This document shows, one piece after another, positions 24,147 through 36,879 of a stretch of 64,000 nt of DNA. The stretch is taken from assembly GCA_026419785.1 (NCBI GenBank), contig JAODTK010001155.1:115112-179111 (forward strand), given 5' to 3'. The notes beneath the pieces were generated by a model. The model did no database searches. It saw only the letters and a program-made list of their open reading frames with translations, and was not told where the DNA came from. Source of the DNA: Sclerodactyla briareus (Eukaryota; Echinodermata; Holothuroidea; Dendrochirotida; Sclerodactylidae). The translations under genes and the position numbers were made by a program. Numbering within the stretch: position 1 is the stretch's first letter; each line of letters opens with the position of its first letter.

Positions 24147-25743
24147 TCTCTCCCTCTGCAGCTATTTGAACTTTATACATACATAACTGCATTGTTCTGA
24201 TATAGTGCAGATTTGCTTTTATATTCATGTATATATCATATGTGTCTACTTATAACCTTGTAAAAACCTTGACCTGACGCAAGAATTACTAGCAATGGGT
24301 GTCGTTTCTTCTGATTTTTGCAACTTGCAAAAAGATAACTTTAAAAAAAAAAAATGTAATAATAAATCAAATTCTAGTTTTAGCAACCATTCGACGTTGC
24401 GTCCGACACCACCGGATTTCAACAGGAAAGGACCTAGTTGGGACTGGCACGTGTGTATGCACCCCCCGGATTTCTAATGTGCCTCTAGTGAGTGTGATGA
24501 AAGGTTGAAGCGTAGGTTCCGCGGATAGTGACAAAGTGCCCACCCTTCTGCAGATGGTTTCCTTTTATTCCCCCGTCCCATTCCTCTGGCTCCTCTCGGT
24601 CAAGTATATCAACGTTTTTCTCCTTTATGTCATGACCAGTGTCTCTGATGAGGAGTTACACTACCGAATTCTGGACCTCGTAAGAACTGGGCTCCTGTGT
24701 TTTTCGGCGAAATCGTGTACCTAGTTTTGTGGGGGTTATGTTTGATACGCTCCGATAAACCTGAGATGTTGGGGATTGTGGAGCGGAATTTGTACTTTGG
24801 CCCACTGTCGTCTTTCTTGGACGTCATAAGATGTTAGGATTTCACTGTCAACTCAACTGTGTGTTCAGTTAGGTGACTGACCTGCCAGAGACCCTAGGAC
24901 GGCCTGCGTACTTCGCTGAGTTATATGTGACAGAACTTTAAATTCATTTTCGTTAGCGTACATCTTAATAAGCTGGTTATGTAACATCTCTCAACACACA
25001 GTTCGCTAGTGAGGGATAGGATATAGGAAAGAAATGGAGGTTCTGACGCAGGGAACGTAGGAAGAAACCATACTTCTCATAATAGGCCTGTCAAGAATCG
25101 GGTCCTGTTTGTGAACTTTTGTATCTCCAAAAAAAAAAAAAAACCGGAACCGCGGATCGAGTACCTATATGAGATCGCAGAACACCTTATTTATAGAGGC
25201 TGTAAGTGAAGGCAGTCACTCTCTTTTGTATTCATTTGTAGGATTACGTACGACAGCAGATTGTAAGTATGCTGATGCTCAAGAGGTCATAGCATTTATT
25301 GATGTAATCCGACTTGCTTAGAGCCGTTATTAACTTGCCTTTGTCCGCCGGCAAAAAAACGCCTAACCTGCCACCACTCTGGCAACGACGGCCCCCCCCC
25401 CGGCACTTGAGAATATCCCCAGCAGTCAGCATACATCACGAGACATCGGAAAACCGAGAATATGATTTACTTTTACTAAATATCAATCGACTGGTTTCCG
25501 GCGAACATTTACTCATTTAAAATTCGGAATGGATAGTTACATGCTGGTTCCTAAGGGACTCGTGCAGACAATTTTTCCAAGGTTTGTTCACTCAAGACTT
25601 TGAATGACCTTGGCCTAACACTGCAAATAATAACCTGCCTCTTCTCCCATAGCGACCGACATAAGAGTAGGAATTATACATACCATGCGTTAATAAATAT
25701 CTTGCTGACCGAGAGTGTCATAAACATTCACACTCATGTTCAA
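24147..25743. other. No recognised feature
   Basis: Contains A-runs (about 24342-24354 and 25129-25143) that could be tails of unrecognised elements. No gene is supported. Confidence 0.5.
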
Positions 25744-26457
25744 ACCCACGTACTTGCATAGAACTAAAAACGCGTCCAACGTGTTGTGATTCGATGTCCT
25801 GTTCATCTATATTTTTGTAGGTCTGGTAGTAGTATTTTCATAAGAAGATAAAACGTAAATAACAGCCTTCGACCCATCTGTGTTATATATGTAATTTGGC
25901 AAAAGTCGTGGCTCTTTTTTAGAACCTGGCTTCCCTTTAGGACTGCTTCAAAAGTGAAGGTGTCATCAAATCTCATATAATACCCCCCCCCCCCTCCCCC
26001 TTGTGTACCATAACCATAGGCTAAAACTCCAGTGCGGGGACAATTGCACGATAAGTCGCTTACCAGCATAATGCCAATTAAAAAAAAAACAGCCGTCAAT
26101 ACCCACGTACTTGCATAGAACTAAAAACGCGTCCAACGTGTTGTGATTCGATGTCCTGTTCATCTATATTTTTGTAGGTCTGGTAGTAGTATTTTCATAA
26201 GAAGATAAAACGTAAATAACAGCCTTCGACACAATCGTGTTATATATGTAATTTGGCAAAAGTCGTGGCTCTTTTTTAGAACCTGGCTTCCCTTTAGGAC
26301 TGCTTCAAAAGTGAAGGTGTCATCAAATCTCATATAATACCCCCCCCCCCCTCCCCCTTGTGTACCATAACCATAGGCTAAAACTCCAGTGCGGGGACAA
26401 TTGCACGATAAGTCGCTTACCAGCATAATTGCAATTAAAAAAAAAACAGCCGTCAAT
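25744..26457. repeat. Tandem duplication of a 357-bp unit
   Basis: Two head-to-tail copies, 25744-26100 and 26101-26457, both starting ACCCACGTACTTGCATAG and ending CAGCCGTCAAT. They differ at only a handful of positions: GACCCATCTGTG versus GACACAATCGTG, and AATGCCAATT versus AATTGCAATT. Each contains a long C-run and an A-run. The near identity implies a recent duplication or an assembly duplication. The minus frames of 98 and 159 codons across it are the same translation twice and show no domain. Confidence 0.93.
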
Positions 26458-27023
26458 ACTACGGATAGTGGTGAATAGAGATATATAACACATACATACA
26501 TATATACATAGGTTGACTGTTTACAAACACAGAACATGACATCAGATGACATGATGATAAATGGGGATAAATGCACGCGTGCAGGACGTTGCACCAGCGA
26601 GGGTGGGCTGCAGGACGTGCGCCCAATGGGGTGGACCACCCACAGGACGCCTTGGTTCGCTTGTTTTTCGTAGGATGGTAGATAGCTTCAAGGAACTATG
26701 ATAATCGTTCAAAATCGGGGTTAGGGTTCAAAATTTCAGATAATGGTCAGTGTCCAGGGTAATCCATGTTCGTTCCTTCATAATCCGGCCTCAGAGTTGT
26801 AAAAATATGTCCACAAATTGATGTTTGAAGGAATATGCAGAAATGCATCAAAGAAATCAGTCACTGTGTGTGAGGGCTCATAAAACTGTATTTGCTATAC
26901 TGCTGCCATCCTACGAAAGGAAAGCTCGCCCACAAGTAACGCCCATTGGTCATCCAGTGAGCAGTGGAGCGTGCGAGCTCTTTATAAGAGAAGCTCCAGG
27001 AAACTACCTGCCAGATTTGCTGG

Positions 27024-27138
27024 TACATACATACATACATACATACATACATACATAGGAGGTCGGGGAAGGCATCTCACGTACGTCCTAAGGTAGTCGT
27101 CGTGCGTACATACATACATAACATACATACATACATAG
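27024..27138. repeat. Two CATA microsatellites
   Basis: Pure CATA runs at 27024-27056 and 27107-27138 are separated by 50 bp. The surrounding sequence, 26458-27023 and 27139-27484, shows no gene or known repeat. Confidence 0.9.
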
Positions 27139-27484
27139 ACAGTGGTTTATTTCTTTGACGATAGGAGGCAGCTTACCAACTCACCGATAAAATAACTAAG
27201 CCATCAAGGATGATGATAATCTTCATCTTATACGTGGACTGAGTGGACCAATTTGAGAGGCAAACCCGCGGGAATTGCTACCGCAATGAAAAGATACTAT
27301 ATCCCCATGAAAGTAGAGATATATATTGTGCGATGCCTCTAAATTGCGTTAACTACTTTAAGTCAAGTACATCAAAATCAAATAGTCAGTAGGCCTGGAG
27401 GCAGCCAGGGTTTAATGCTACGCCTGTATAGTCGCCCGTTTGGGGAAAAATGTATATACAATTACGCACTGGGTTGTTGGAGAA

Positions 27485-29216
27485 CACACAGTGGATCATA
27501 CAACACAGCGAGTGATACAACATTGGATGATAACGCATTAGATGATACACACAGTGGGATTGATACAACATTGGATGTGATTAAAGCATTAGATTACACA
27601 CAGGGATGATGCAAATAGAGAGATGCACACATGTGATGATACCACAGCGAGTGGATACACACATTGGATGATACACGCATTAGATGGACACACAACGGGT
27701 GATACACACAGCGAGTGTACACACATTGGATGATACAAGCATTAGATGATACACACAGATGGAGAACAGCAGGGGTGATATACACAAGTGAATCTACACT
27801 AGAGGTGATTACACAAGTGGATGATTACACGCATTAGATTATACACACATGTATATGGATTATACACACAGGATGATGCACATAGTAGATGATACACACA
27901 GTGAATGAACACATAGTGGATTGATGCAATCAGGGATGTTTAAACACAGGATGATGAACACTAGTAGATGATACACTACAGAGAGTGATACACACATTGG
28001 ATGATAACACCCAACAGGGGATGATGCCACCCCGCAGTGGATGATTGCACAAGTGATATGTACACTTTATTTGAGGGCACAATTTGGATGATGATACACC
28101 CTTTGGATGATGAACACATAGCAGTCCTTACACAGCGGTTCTGCACACAGTGGATGATACACATAGTGGATGATGCACATAGTAGAGGTACAACATAGTA
28201 GAGATACACACAGGGATGATCACACAGCGAGATACAACATTGGATGATCACGCAAGCGAGTATACACAAGGGATGATACACGCATTAGATGATACACACA
28301 GTGGAGATACACGCAGGAGTTATACACCCACATTGGATGATACACGCATTAGATGATACACAAGTGGATGTGCACATAGTAGATTGAACACACAGTGGAT
28401 GATACACACAGCGAGTGATTACACCCATTGGATGATACAGCATTAGATGGACCACCACAGTGGATGAGACACACAGCGAGTGATACACACATTGGATGAT
28501 GACACGCATTAGATGATACCACACAATGGATGATGCACATAGTAAGACGATAAACACAGGGGATGATACACACCGTGGATGATACACCCTCGAGTGATAC
28601 ACACATGATACACGCATTAGATGATTACACACAGTGCTGATGCACAAGTAAATGATCACACAGTGGATGATACACACAACACAGCGAGTGATACACACAT
28701 TGGATGATAACACGCCATCAGATGATACACACAGTGTATCTACACGCATTAGATGATACACACAGGGGATGATACACTCATTAGATGATACAACCAGTGG
28801 ATGATATACACACAGCGAGTGATACACACATTGGATGATCAACGTATTAGATGATACACACAGTGGATGATGCACATAGTATATGATGCCATAGTAGGAT
28901 GATACAACACACAGTGGATGATACCACAGTGGATGATGCGACATAGTAGATGTAACCACAGTGATTATGCACAGAGTAGATGATCACACAGTGGATGATC
29001 ACATAGTAGATTTCCACACAGTGGATATCAACGCATTAGATTATACACACAGTGGATGATACACGCTTAGATATCACACAGTGGATGATACAGCATTAGA
29101 TTATACCACACCGTGGATGAACACATAATAGATATACACACAGTGGATGATACACGCATTATAATGATACACACAGTGGATGAACACCCAGTGAATGATA
29201 CACATATGATGAATGC
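27485..29216. repeat. 16-bp-based GATGATACACACAGTG minisatellite
   Basis: About 1.7 kb of variants of a 16-bp unit. The common forms are GATGATACACACAGTG, GATGATACACGCATTA, GATGATGCACATAGTA and an 18-bp CGAGTGATACACACATTG. The forms recur in mixed order, suggesting a loose higher-order unit of 48-66 bp. Many copies lack one base. Long minus frames here (for example 28959-28285) are repeat translations rich in Cys, His, Ile and Val. Confidence 0.9.
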
Positions 29217-29300
29217 CAAGAGATGTTAATGCATTATGCAATACAATATCTCTGCGCTTCGATCGTGGAAAAGCGCTATATAAGCACTGGATAATTAATT
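29217..29300 (+). mobile_element. SINE/L2-type 3' tail fragment
   Basis: Directly after the minisatellite the sequence reads TCGTGGAAAAGCGCTATATA (29263-29282), then AGCACTGG and a TTAATTATA-rich end. The AAAAGCGCTATATAA phrase is a widespread 3' end of tRNA SINEs and their L2-type partner LINEs. The rest of the element is absent or replaced by the minisatellite. Confidence 0.55.
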
Positions 29301-30534
29301 ATATATCGTTTTATGTGTATCTCTACTTGTGTATATCGATTTGGCGTGTATCGATTTTGCACGTCATTCGTTGCATCTTTTTCTTGTAGTCATCCAATGG
29401 GTATAGCAATCCCAGTGCAACATGTTTTGTGTGCATGTCGATTTTGGTAAATTTTGTTAGCACGCGCGATATGCATTTTGACCCAGACAGCGTTCCACAC
29501 CTACCAGCTAGAGTTTGTCTATCGTAAGTCACGGCAGCCCCCCCCCCCCTCGTGTAAACATTGTCACAACTTCCACGGGACAACCAATCTGGAGTTTCTC
29601 ATCCCCTTAGTACGCGCCGGGTTCCGACTCCTTTACCCATGCGGCCCCACCAAGATGATACGTATGAAATCTCGGCGAATAAACGCAAGGTACACTAAAT
29701 AACGACTCAGAAGTTCCTGAAAGTATGACACAATGATAAACGTATATCAGCAACATGATTTCTGCCAATATTTGGTAGCTTGATACAAGCATTGACGACA
29801 ATGAACACAGACATACATAATGTACGGCCGTTCTCAAATCTTAACAATTCGGATTAACCTAACTGTTGAGATTTAAGATTATATTTTTCCTGGAGTTTCG
29901 AACAGACCTCCTTACATCACCAGTAACGTTTTTGGGCGTAGTTGACTGATATTCCACGCCAGGACAAAAGTGAAGTCGATCCCAGCTGATCTTCCGACTC
30001 AAGCCTTGTTACCCAGAGATGACTTCCTTCTGGCTGAGAATCCGAATCCGTCAAAAATCACGCCTGACGATTTTTCCTTTCTCATTATGAGGAAATATTT
30101 TAATCACGCTTCCACTGATTCAGATTATTGAGACGATTGTACACATTTGTCGCTCCTTTTATATCGTAAGGGCCGTGGACGTCCAGAAAGTTATTTTTGA
30201 ATTATGACGCAAATCCGGAGAATCTTACAAAATCATTTTGCAAAGTATCCATTTGTAGTCAACTTCATGAATTCTGACCCCGATTCATCATCATTCGTTC
30301 AAAGTATCCGCTACGACAAAGTCATTACGACAATAATCTCTCTAGGCATTTCATCATAGCGCTACCATTTTTGGGACAATCGTTGTAGACCTGTAAATAT
30401 CGCTCGTAACCTGTTGATCTATTTCAAAATTGAAACCTCAATCACGGAAACACGTGAAGAACGTGAACAATCATATTCCTCAAACACTTTTCTTTTTTAT
30501 TCCTTGCCTTGCACATTCATTATCATCTCATATT
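29301..30534. other. No recognised feature
   Basis: Includes a 12-C run near 29538-29550. Frames are short and no domain is recognised. Confidence 0.5.
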
Positions 30535-30880
30535 ATATTTCATCGTAATATCTGCTTATATAGCCCTTCTTCGGGGCGCTTCACAGATATTACCCCTGAT
30601 CAATGATGACCCCTGTACTATATCTATATAGTGGGCATCTCTTTCTTGTTCACCCCCCGCACCCATTTCAGTGTCGCCACTTATCGTCGTGTCCCCTTGA
30701 GGTCTTCCAATAGGATGCAGCCACACACGACGCCGACACAAATCACCTCACAAGGTCCCCGTTTCTACACGTGGTTAACGTGGACAGTTGAGGAGACATA
30801 ACACTTGTCTAAGGGCACTAAACCCGCGGCTTTGTGGGATTTGAACCCACGATCTTCACGATCATCATCTCAATCAGCAT
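30535..30880 (-). mobile_element. tRNA-derived SINE, family 1, second copy
   Basis: Read on the minus strand, a clear B box GGTTCAAATCC (30847-30837) sits in a T-arm-like GTGGGTTCAAATCCCAC. It is followed by GTGCCCTTAGACAAGTG, ACCTTGTGAGGTGA, GTGGCTGCATCC, GGGGACACGA and ACTGAAATGGGTGCG. The 3' end is GGGCTATATAAGCAGATATT (about 30570-30550). These blocks occur in the same order in the plus copy at 4614-4952, so the two are members of one family. The A box is degenerate. The copies have diverged well beyond recent activity. Confidence 0.78.
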
Positions 30881-32284
30881 GATTTTCAGTCGAGTTTCAG
30901 AACAGTTTACAGTGCAATACGTGATCCGATCAGATCCGAGGAGGTGTGAATTATAATTGCCCTTGAGTGACCAATCAGTTTTATTGCCTTTCGATCTTTT
31001 TTTGAGTTTCAACAATATTTGACTTTTTTAATCATCCGCTATTTCACTCGTTTCACTTCACGACAGTCATTTTTTTTTTTCAGTAACCCGCTTGTAGCTT
31101 GACAGCAGTTAATTTATTTCCAAGTATTGACTTCCATCAATTCTGGCTTACTCTTTTTACTTTTACTTTGAAGCTGCAGTTTCACTTTTAGTACCGTATA
31201 TCTTTGAGCTTTGCCAGGTCTGACCGCATATTCATCATTGTACACATGTGTCTGGATCCCACTCCGAAGAAATAACGGAACAGGATTATTGGATCGTGTT
31301 TTTCGGAATTATTGTTGTCGTTTTATTATTGGCTGAATAAATACACTATCTCTGGCCACAGATCCGCCTGCTGGCCTAGATGCTTCCCAGAAGCTAATTC
31401 GTTAGAATAGTAATGAAAGTTTGAGGCTCATGTTTTTTGTTTTTTTCCCTGTAGAACTTCACTACGTTCATTTGACAGTGGTCATGAAAAATAGTTCAAG
31501 GCCCTCATCTGTAAGAGTTTCCAATCAAAAATTATTTGAATCGTGTAAATTGTTAAATTATATAGCATATCTCGAGAGAATTATTCAATTAAATTCTAAA
31601 ACAATATGTGTTCAGAATATGAAATAACATGTTCAAATGTCACAACTCTCCGATAAAAAATGTTCCCATCCAATCCAACGCCCCGGACGTGAGCCAGTTT
31701 GCCATTCACCTATAGTACTATTGTTGCTTGCCATCGACAATGGTTTTGCTATGAATTTTGGTGGTTAAAAACTATCCACTGAGAGGTGCCTGTGGTCGGG
31801 TGGGTACTCATGGGTTCCGGGTACCCGAGCAATGGGGTGCATTCGAAAATGTGTCCGTTAGTGTGCGTTTGTATGCCCGTCAGAGTGTTTGATGGATAAA
31901 TATCTCCACAAACACCGTTTCTCCCAAAATGCAGAAATGATCACAATCCATTTTCTACAAATCTTCTATTTAAGATAATTGCTGGATTTTGTGACAAGGT
32001 GAAAAAGGCACGAACAAACTATTTTCCATGCGATCATCCGAAATTTCAAAATCGTGGATTTTAGGGGTATAAAATAGAATTTTTCCCAATTGTCTGGTAA
32101 AAAACTTTGAAAATTGTTTTCTCTCTCCGAATATTTGGAGATTTAAGAACGGAATGATCCCAATTTTTTTTAGAACAAAGTAAAAGGTATCAAATCATAG
32201 GGGTGCCGCAGCAATTATGCTGAGAATTTCCTGAATTACTACGAATATGGATTACTTGCAAATAATATGGAATACTGGTGAGAT
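30881..32284. other. No recognised feature
   Basis: AT-rich sequence with T-runs (about 31070-31080) and chance frames. I see no gene. Confidence 0.5.
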
Positions 32285-33200
32285 GCGGCAACTCCGATGA
32301 TTGCTCTCTTGTTTCGTTTTCTATTCTTTGACGAAGTGGAAGGACTCTATATGTCGGTATATGTGCGTATGGTGCGTGGTAAACCACGACTTCTGACACG
32401 TAATCGTATATATGTTCCCATAGTAAATGCATGATCCCAATTGTTTTGGGGTCAGGTGTAATGTGAGATCAACAGAGGCTTGTGAAATTCAGAATACATG
32501 GTCTGACCAAGTATGAAATTTGGCATGTAGCTTTGTCTTGGGTAGCAACAAGAAACCCATATTGTTTTGGGTGGAGCTGGGGTCATTCTTCCGTAGAATA
32601 TGGAAAATCTATTGGGTTGTATACTTTTTTTTATGTAAACCGGATGACACGACCCTGGGCGTATGAGTGAAAGCTCATGATATGGGTATGTAGGGTTGTC
32701 ATAGAAAGGTGCTTGAAAAATGTTCTGACTTGCCCTCTATGGCCGGATATAACCACTATCTGACCCCAAACGAAATGAAGTGTGAATATTACATGGGAAA
32801 TCATACATAATAATACATCACAACTTAGGCAAAAATGGAAAAATTATGAAATGTTTTCTTTTAGCCACTTCAAGCTTGTGAATAAACACAATAACACTCG
32901 ATCCAGCTGAATGGATAGAGCTCATACCTGGAGGCTATGTAGGTTCCCAATACATTGCCCATATGAACCATGTGTCTTGGGGGTCAGAAGGCCATTAGCG
33001 TACAACATAGGTCGGAAGTCTGGAAACCTTGTGGGAACATGATGTAGTCTAGAACGCAACCTGATGGATGGAGCTTATACTTGGCATGTGTGTTCTCAGA
33101 GGTCAGTTGAGGTCACCAGATGTCAAGTGTGCAAAGAAGGTCCAGAATGCTAAGTCAGAATAAGCAAGTTGAAATTGGTCGTGTAACTTTTCTACTCAAG
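32285..33200 (-). mobile_element. GACC element copy 2
   Basis: Reverse-orientation copy. Unit phrases on the plus strand include CCCAATTGTTTTGGGGTCAG (about 32435-32454), TTTGGCATGTAGCTTTGTC, CCCATATTGTTTTGGG, and near 33110 GAGGTCACCAGATGTCAAG. Its low-coordinate end at about 32330-32385 reads TTGACGAAGTGGAAGGACTC, followed by a TG-rich stretch. This is the reverse complement of the common terminus seen at 51.3 and 63.5 kb. No open frame is present. Confidence 0.6.
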
Positions 33201-36103
33201 AATACGAGACCTAATTGTTTTCAGTGTAGATCGCGGCAATTTTTTTACCAATAATAAGACAATCTGTGAAATATTCAAAGAGAAAATTGAAAGAGAATCC
33301 CAAAAGACAATTAGCATGAAACAATAAGTGGACCGAGAATAAATTAAATAGGAAAAGTATATATTTACCTATCACAATAAAATACGAATCAATTTTTATA
33401 AAATGTCATGGGAGTTCAATCATCATATCATATTACACAGAAGCATTGAAAATTCCATAGAAAAACCATGCGGATGTGCATAACAATGTTAAAAAAAAAC
33501 ATAGGGAGTAAAATCTACTGACGATGAAAACGGCAGATGACTCTAATGAAACGGTTATTTTGGGCATTTCAGATGCTACCTAATGAAATTATTTAAGAAA
33601 ATACTGCGTTTTGTCACCATTCTAAGAACAACTTGTTATGAGTATCGGAAGTGAAGATGCTGGTGAACTTCGTCCTATATCAAAAGCATGTCTTCCCTTG
33701 ATATATTGAAGAGCTAATCTAATCCAGTTCTTCCGAAAAAAGAAACATGTCCCGTGCCCTTCGATGGGTAGCTAATTTATTCTTCCAAATGATTCAGATT
33801 TATGAAGTCGTTTTAATATTCCTGCATAGCAACCATCATTTACTAGTACCAAAAGAGGTCTGTCAATACACCTTAGGTGTACACAAATAACAAGAACGGC
33901 AACTCTCGGTAGTTATTCCTCCTTCTTTTTCCTAACACGTTCCCCTTACTCAGCTATATCAAACCCTGCAAGATGGTGTGTTGCCATCTCAACCACCCTT
34001 GACACAAAACGTCCCCAATCCCTGCAAATAAATTTACTAACCGCAAGACTTCTTGTTGCTTTTGGACCAGGTCAAAAAGTCATCTGAGGGCAATTGAAGT
34101 GAATACTGAAAAATAAACCTGGTAGTAAGTGTATCTTGAAGAGTGAAGGGAAAGTCACGAGTGAACAAGCGAGGTAAAACGTTTTTCCATTAAGTGTGGG
34201 AAGCCCCAGCGACTCGTACCCTGATTCCCCCCCCCAAAAGAGCGACTGCATGCAAGGCTAAATGATGAAGAACACTTTAGCAAAATTCATCACTCATAAG
34301 TGACTGGTGTGGTCAAAGCAGATAGTTGAATGAAGTGCAGTAGTTCCTCTCTGAATCGGACGACCAAAACATCATCACATCATCAACATAATGTTGAAAA
34401 AATATCTACTTTTTTGAGGGTATATGTGTGGGAAGAGAAGTGCAATAACAGCCTATATATCGTCAATTGCATCACTCCACTACCCTGGACGGTTAGCTCA
34501 TTGTAGGGTACATTTCATGGTCCAAAGGCATGGTGTCTCACATGTGGTCATTGTACCATATGTCGTAAAGTGACTGAGGGGTGCATCAGTTTGTTGACCC
34601 ACTGAGTACAATGACTCGCCTTGTCTGGGGTACAAGGGGTGGGTCATGCAATTACAAGTGCATAACTGTGCAGAATATTGATCAATAGCCATTTTAGCAA
34701 GTCCACTAATATCTAATGCAATTTTATTTTTAGGGTCAAATCTTCACAAGGCTTTCAAATCACATATTCTCTCCACATGTGGGGTTGGGAATGTCCTCTC
34801 TATATGGCCCACCCCATGCAGCAACTCCCATAACCATATATCTGGCTGCATGATAATAAACAAATAGATACTGAACAGACAAGATCTTTGTAATGTTAGT
34901 GTTATATATATATTATAGCCCATTGTGGAGACCTTTTGGAATTATGTGGGCCTCAGTTGATGTTGATCCAGTATGACTTCTGCCAATGTTTTAAAATGTT
35001 GTATCCCGACAATCACTTTTCACAAATGGTCACATCATGTGACAGTCCACACAAAGAGAGAGAGGCAATGGGGAAAAAGAGAGATACTTTATAGCCAAAA
35101 CCCTGACATTTCTGCCTGGGGTACAGGGTAATGCCATCACTTTTTGCTCAATAGCAAAAAAGCCACAAGTTGTGCCCTCCCCACTCTGGAGACGCTTCCT
35201 TGACCTTACTTTTTCTTCTCCCCACTCACTACCCTCCTCACGCTTCTCACAGTATCCCGTCATTAGGATTGTCTAGGACTCACAGGTAATAATACCAATG
35301 GTCAGTCCTGCCTGTAAAGTAATTCACATCCTGGGAGTGTGTTTTCTGCAATTCCAATAGGGAAGTGTAAACAATTCAGATAATCAAGACTGAGTGCCAC
35401 AGAGAATTATTGGATTACCCACCGCAATCCTCTAGCATCACAGTGCCAGGTACCATTTCCACCATGAATGTGACAGGCAGTCAAAAGTTTATTATGTGGT
35501 TGTTTACTGCGTCTCCCACACACAACTTGAGAGATAAATCCTTTTGAGGATTGGGAATGTTGACCAGGCCAAACTGGGGCGCTTATAGTATACACACACA
35601 ATGCAGGCAGTGGTGGAGAGGATAATGGCTGGGCACTAGGTTCCAATAAGTTAAGCAGGACATTTCCTGGTGTTGCATTAGCTGAATAATAGTTAAATGG
35701 GATTTGGGGTTTTCAATTAATGTAGGCAACTTCATCCCCCCTCTAGTAAATATAATATATGCCTAGAAACAAAATTGCCAGTTTGTCTACCCTCCCCCCC
35801 CTCGTCCCACCTCCCTCGCTAATCCATGGTTACTAATCATCCCACTTTTGTACCTTCCCGAGAAAATGCCACTGGGATTAAATGCAGAATTAACACTAAT
35901 GAAAAAGTATACTCGCAGACGAGGCGTTTTCTCTGCTTGCAATTAGGAATTTGTCTGTGTGCAGGCTTCAAATAGGGCTAAGGACTTTTTCAATTTTCAT
36001 ATCTCCTATGAAACCTTGGGGGGGGTGGTGCGATGCAAGACCAAAATTGCACCTCCACCCCCACCCGTAGCAACACCCCTACTGAGCAGGAGGTACAATG
36101 GCT
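33201..36103. other. No supported gene; one isolated YVDD word
   Basis: The minus strand at 34394-34340 reads FQHYVDDVMMFWSSDSE in an otherwise broken frame, reminiscent of an RT catalytic motif. I could not extend it to flanking RT blocks. Frames at 35646-35407 and 35263-35030 (minus) are not recognised. A small G-run/C-run inverted repeat sits at 36017-36068. Confidence 0.35.
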
Positions 36104-36294
36104 TGTCACTGGTGCTAGTCCAATATAAGCATATCAGGAATAATGATCAATGAACAATTCAGAATTTGACTGGTCTTCACTGGGGGAATAATTGGGTTCT
36201 AGTCCAAAACTCAAGCATCTTGGGAATAACAATAAAATGACCAATTCAAGAATTTGTACTGTCTTCACTGGGGTCTACTATACACTGAAAAAAA
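36104..36294 (-). repeat. Putative 3' LTR relic, internally deleted
   Basis: It begins with the same TGTCACTGGTG as the 5' LTR inner edge. At 36211-36268 it carries the GGGAATAACAATAAAATGAC segment shared with about 42150-42190. At about 190 bp it is much shorter than the 5' LTR, so either it lost the middle or the 5' LTR gained sequence. It also contains two copies of an 80-bp motif (about 36129 and 36213). Confidence 0.4.
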
Positions 36295-36310
36295 CTCTTC
36301 CAAACCTCCC
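36295..36310 (-). other. Polypurine tract
   Basis: GGGAGGTTTGGAAGAG on the minus strand lies between the RNase H stop and the LTR relic. This is the expected plus-strand primer for an LTR element. The three T bases make it imperfect. Confidence 0.5.
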
Positions 36311-36344
36311 ATGTACAAACCTTAACCTAAACATGCGAATTATT

Positions 36345-36815
36345 AGTAAGCCACCCTACTCAGAAAATCCGCACCTACATTCTCGGAGCCGTTGATCGCT
36401 TCTATTCTCATTCTGTACGTTTGCAAGAACAATGCCCATCGCATTAGACGTTGTCGTCATACGGGACTTCTGCATGAACACTAAACGGCTCCTGATCCGT
36501 TTGTAACACAACTGTCGACCATACAGGACTTTTCAAATTTACCAAGAGCCCATATGATTCCAAGACCGTCTCGTTCCATTACGGGCCTGTACTCTTTCTC
36601 CGCGACGCCAAAGTGTACGGCTCGCATACGCCTTACTGGGAACAGCTCGCTGTCGTACTCTTGTAACAAGACTACTGCTCCTATCCCTGTATCACATCGG
36701 TTCTTACCAAAGCTCGAGACAAATACTGGGCAATGCAAAATCGGCTTACTGGTTAATTTCTTCTTAGTTGTTGCAAATATGCCAAATCTTGGCTGGGAGA
36801 CCCCACACAATTTTT
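36345..36815 (-). pseudogene. RNase H remnant at the end of pol
   Basis: The minus frame 36810-36481 holds LTSKPILHCPVF, CDTGIGAVVLLQEYD (the Asp-containing first strand), RPVMERDGLGIIWALGKFEK (the Glu helix), and then at about 36460-36345 LMRWALFLQTYRMRIEA and GSENVGADFLSRVAY followed by a stop. This is the Gypsy RNase H with its usual C-terminal tail and ends the polyprotein. No integrase follows, in contrast to ordinary Gypsy elements, and a polypurine tract comes 35 bp later. Confidence 0.85.
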
Positions 36816-36879
36816 TTCGGTTCCTTTTCCCTCGTTTTGTCAGTCAACGGGGCAGGCGAAGCTGATAATTAGGGTAAAA

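Noticed and set aside
28285-28959. 224-codon minus-strand Cys/His/Ile-rich open frame
   Set aside because: It lies entirely within the 16-bp minisatellite; single-base indels happen to keep it open.
27024-29216. CRISPR-like array
   Set aside because: Units are contiguous 16-bp variants without spacers, in an evident animal genome.
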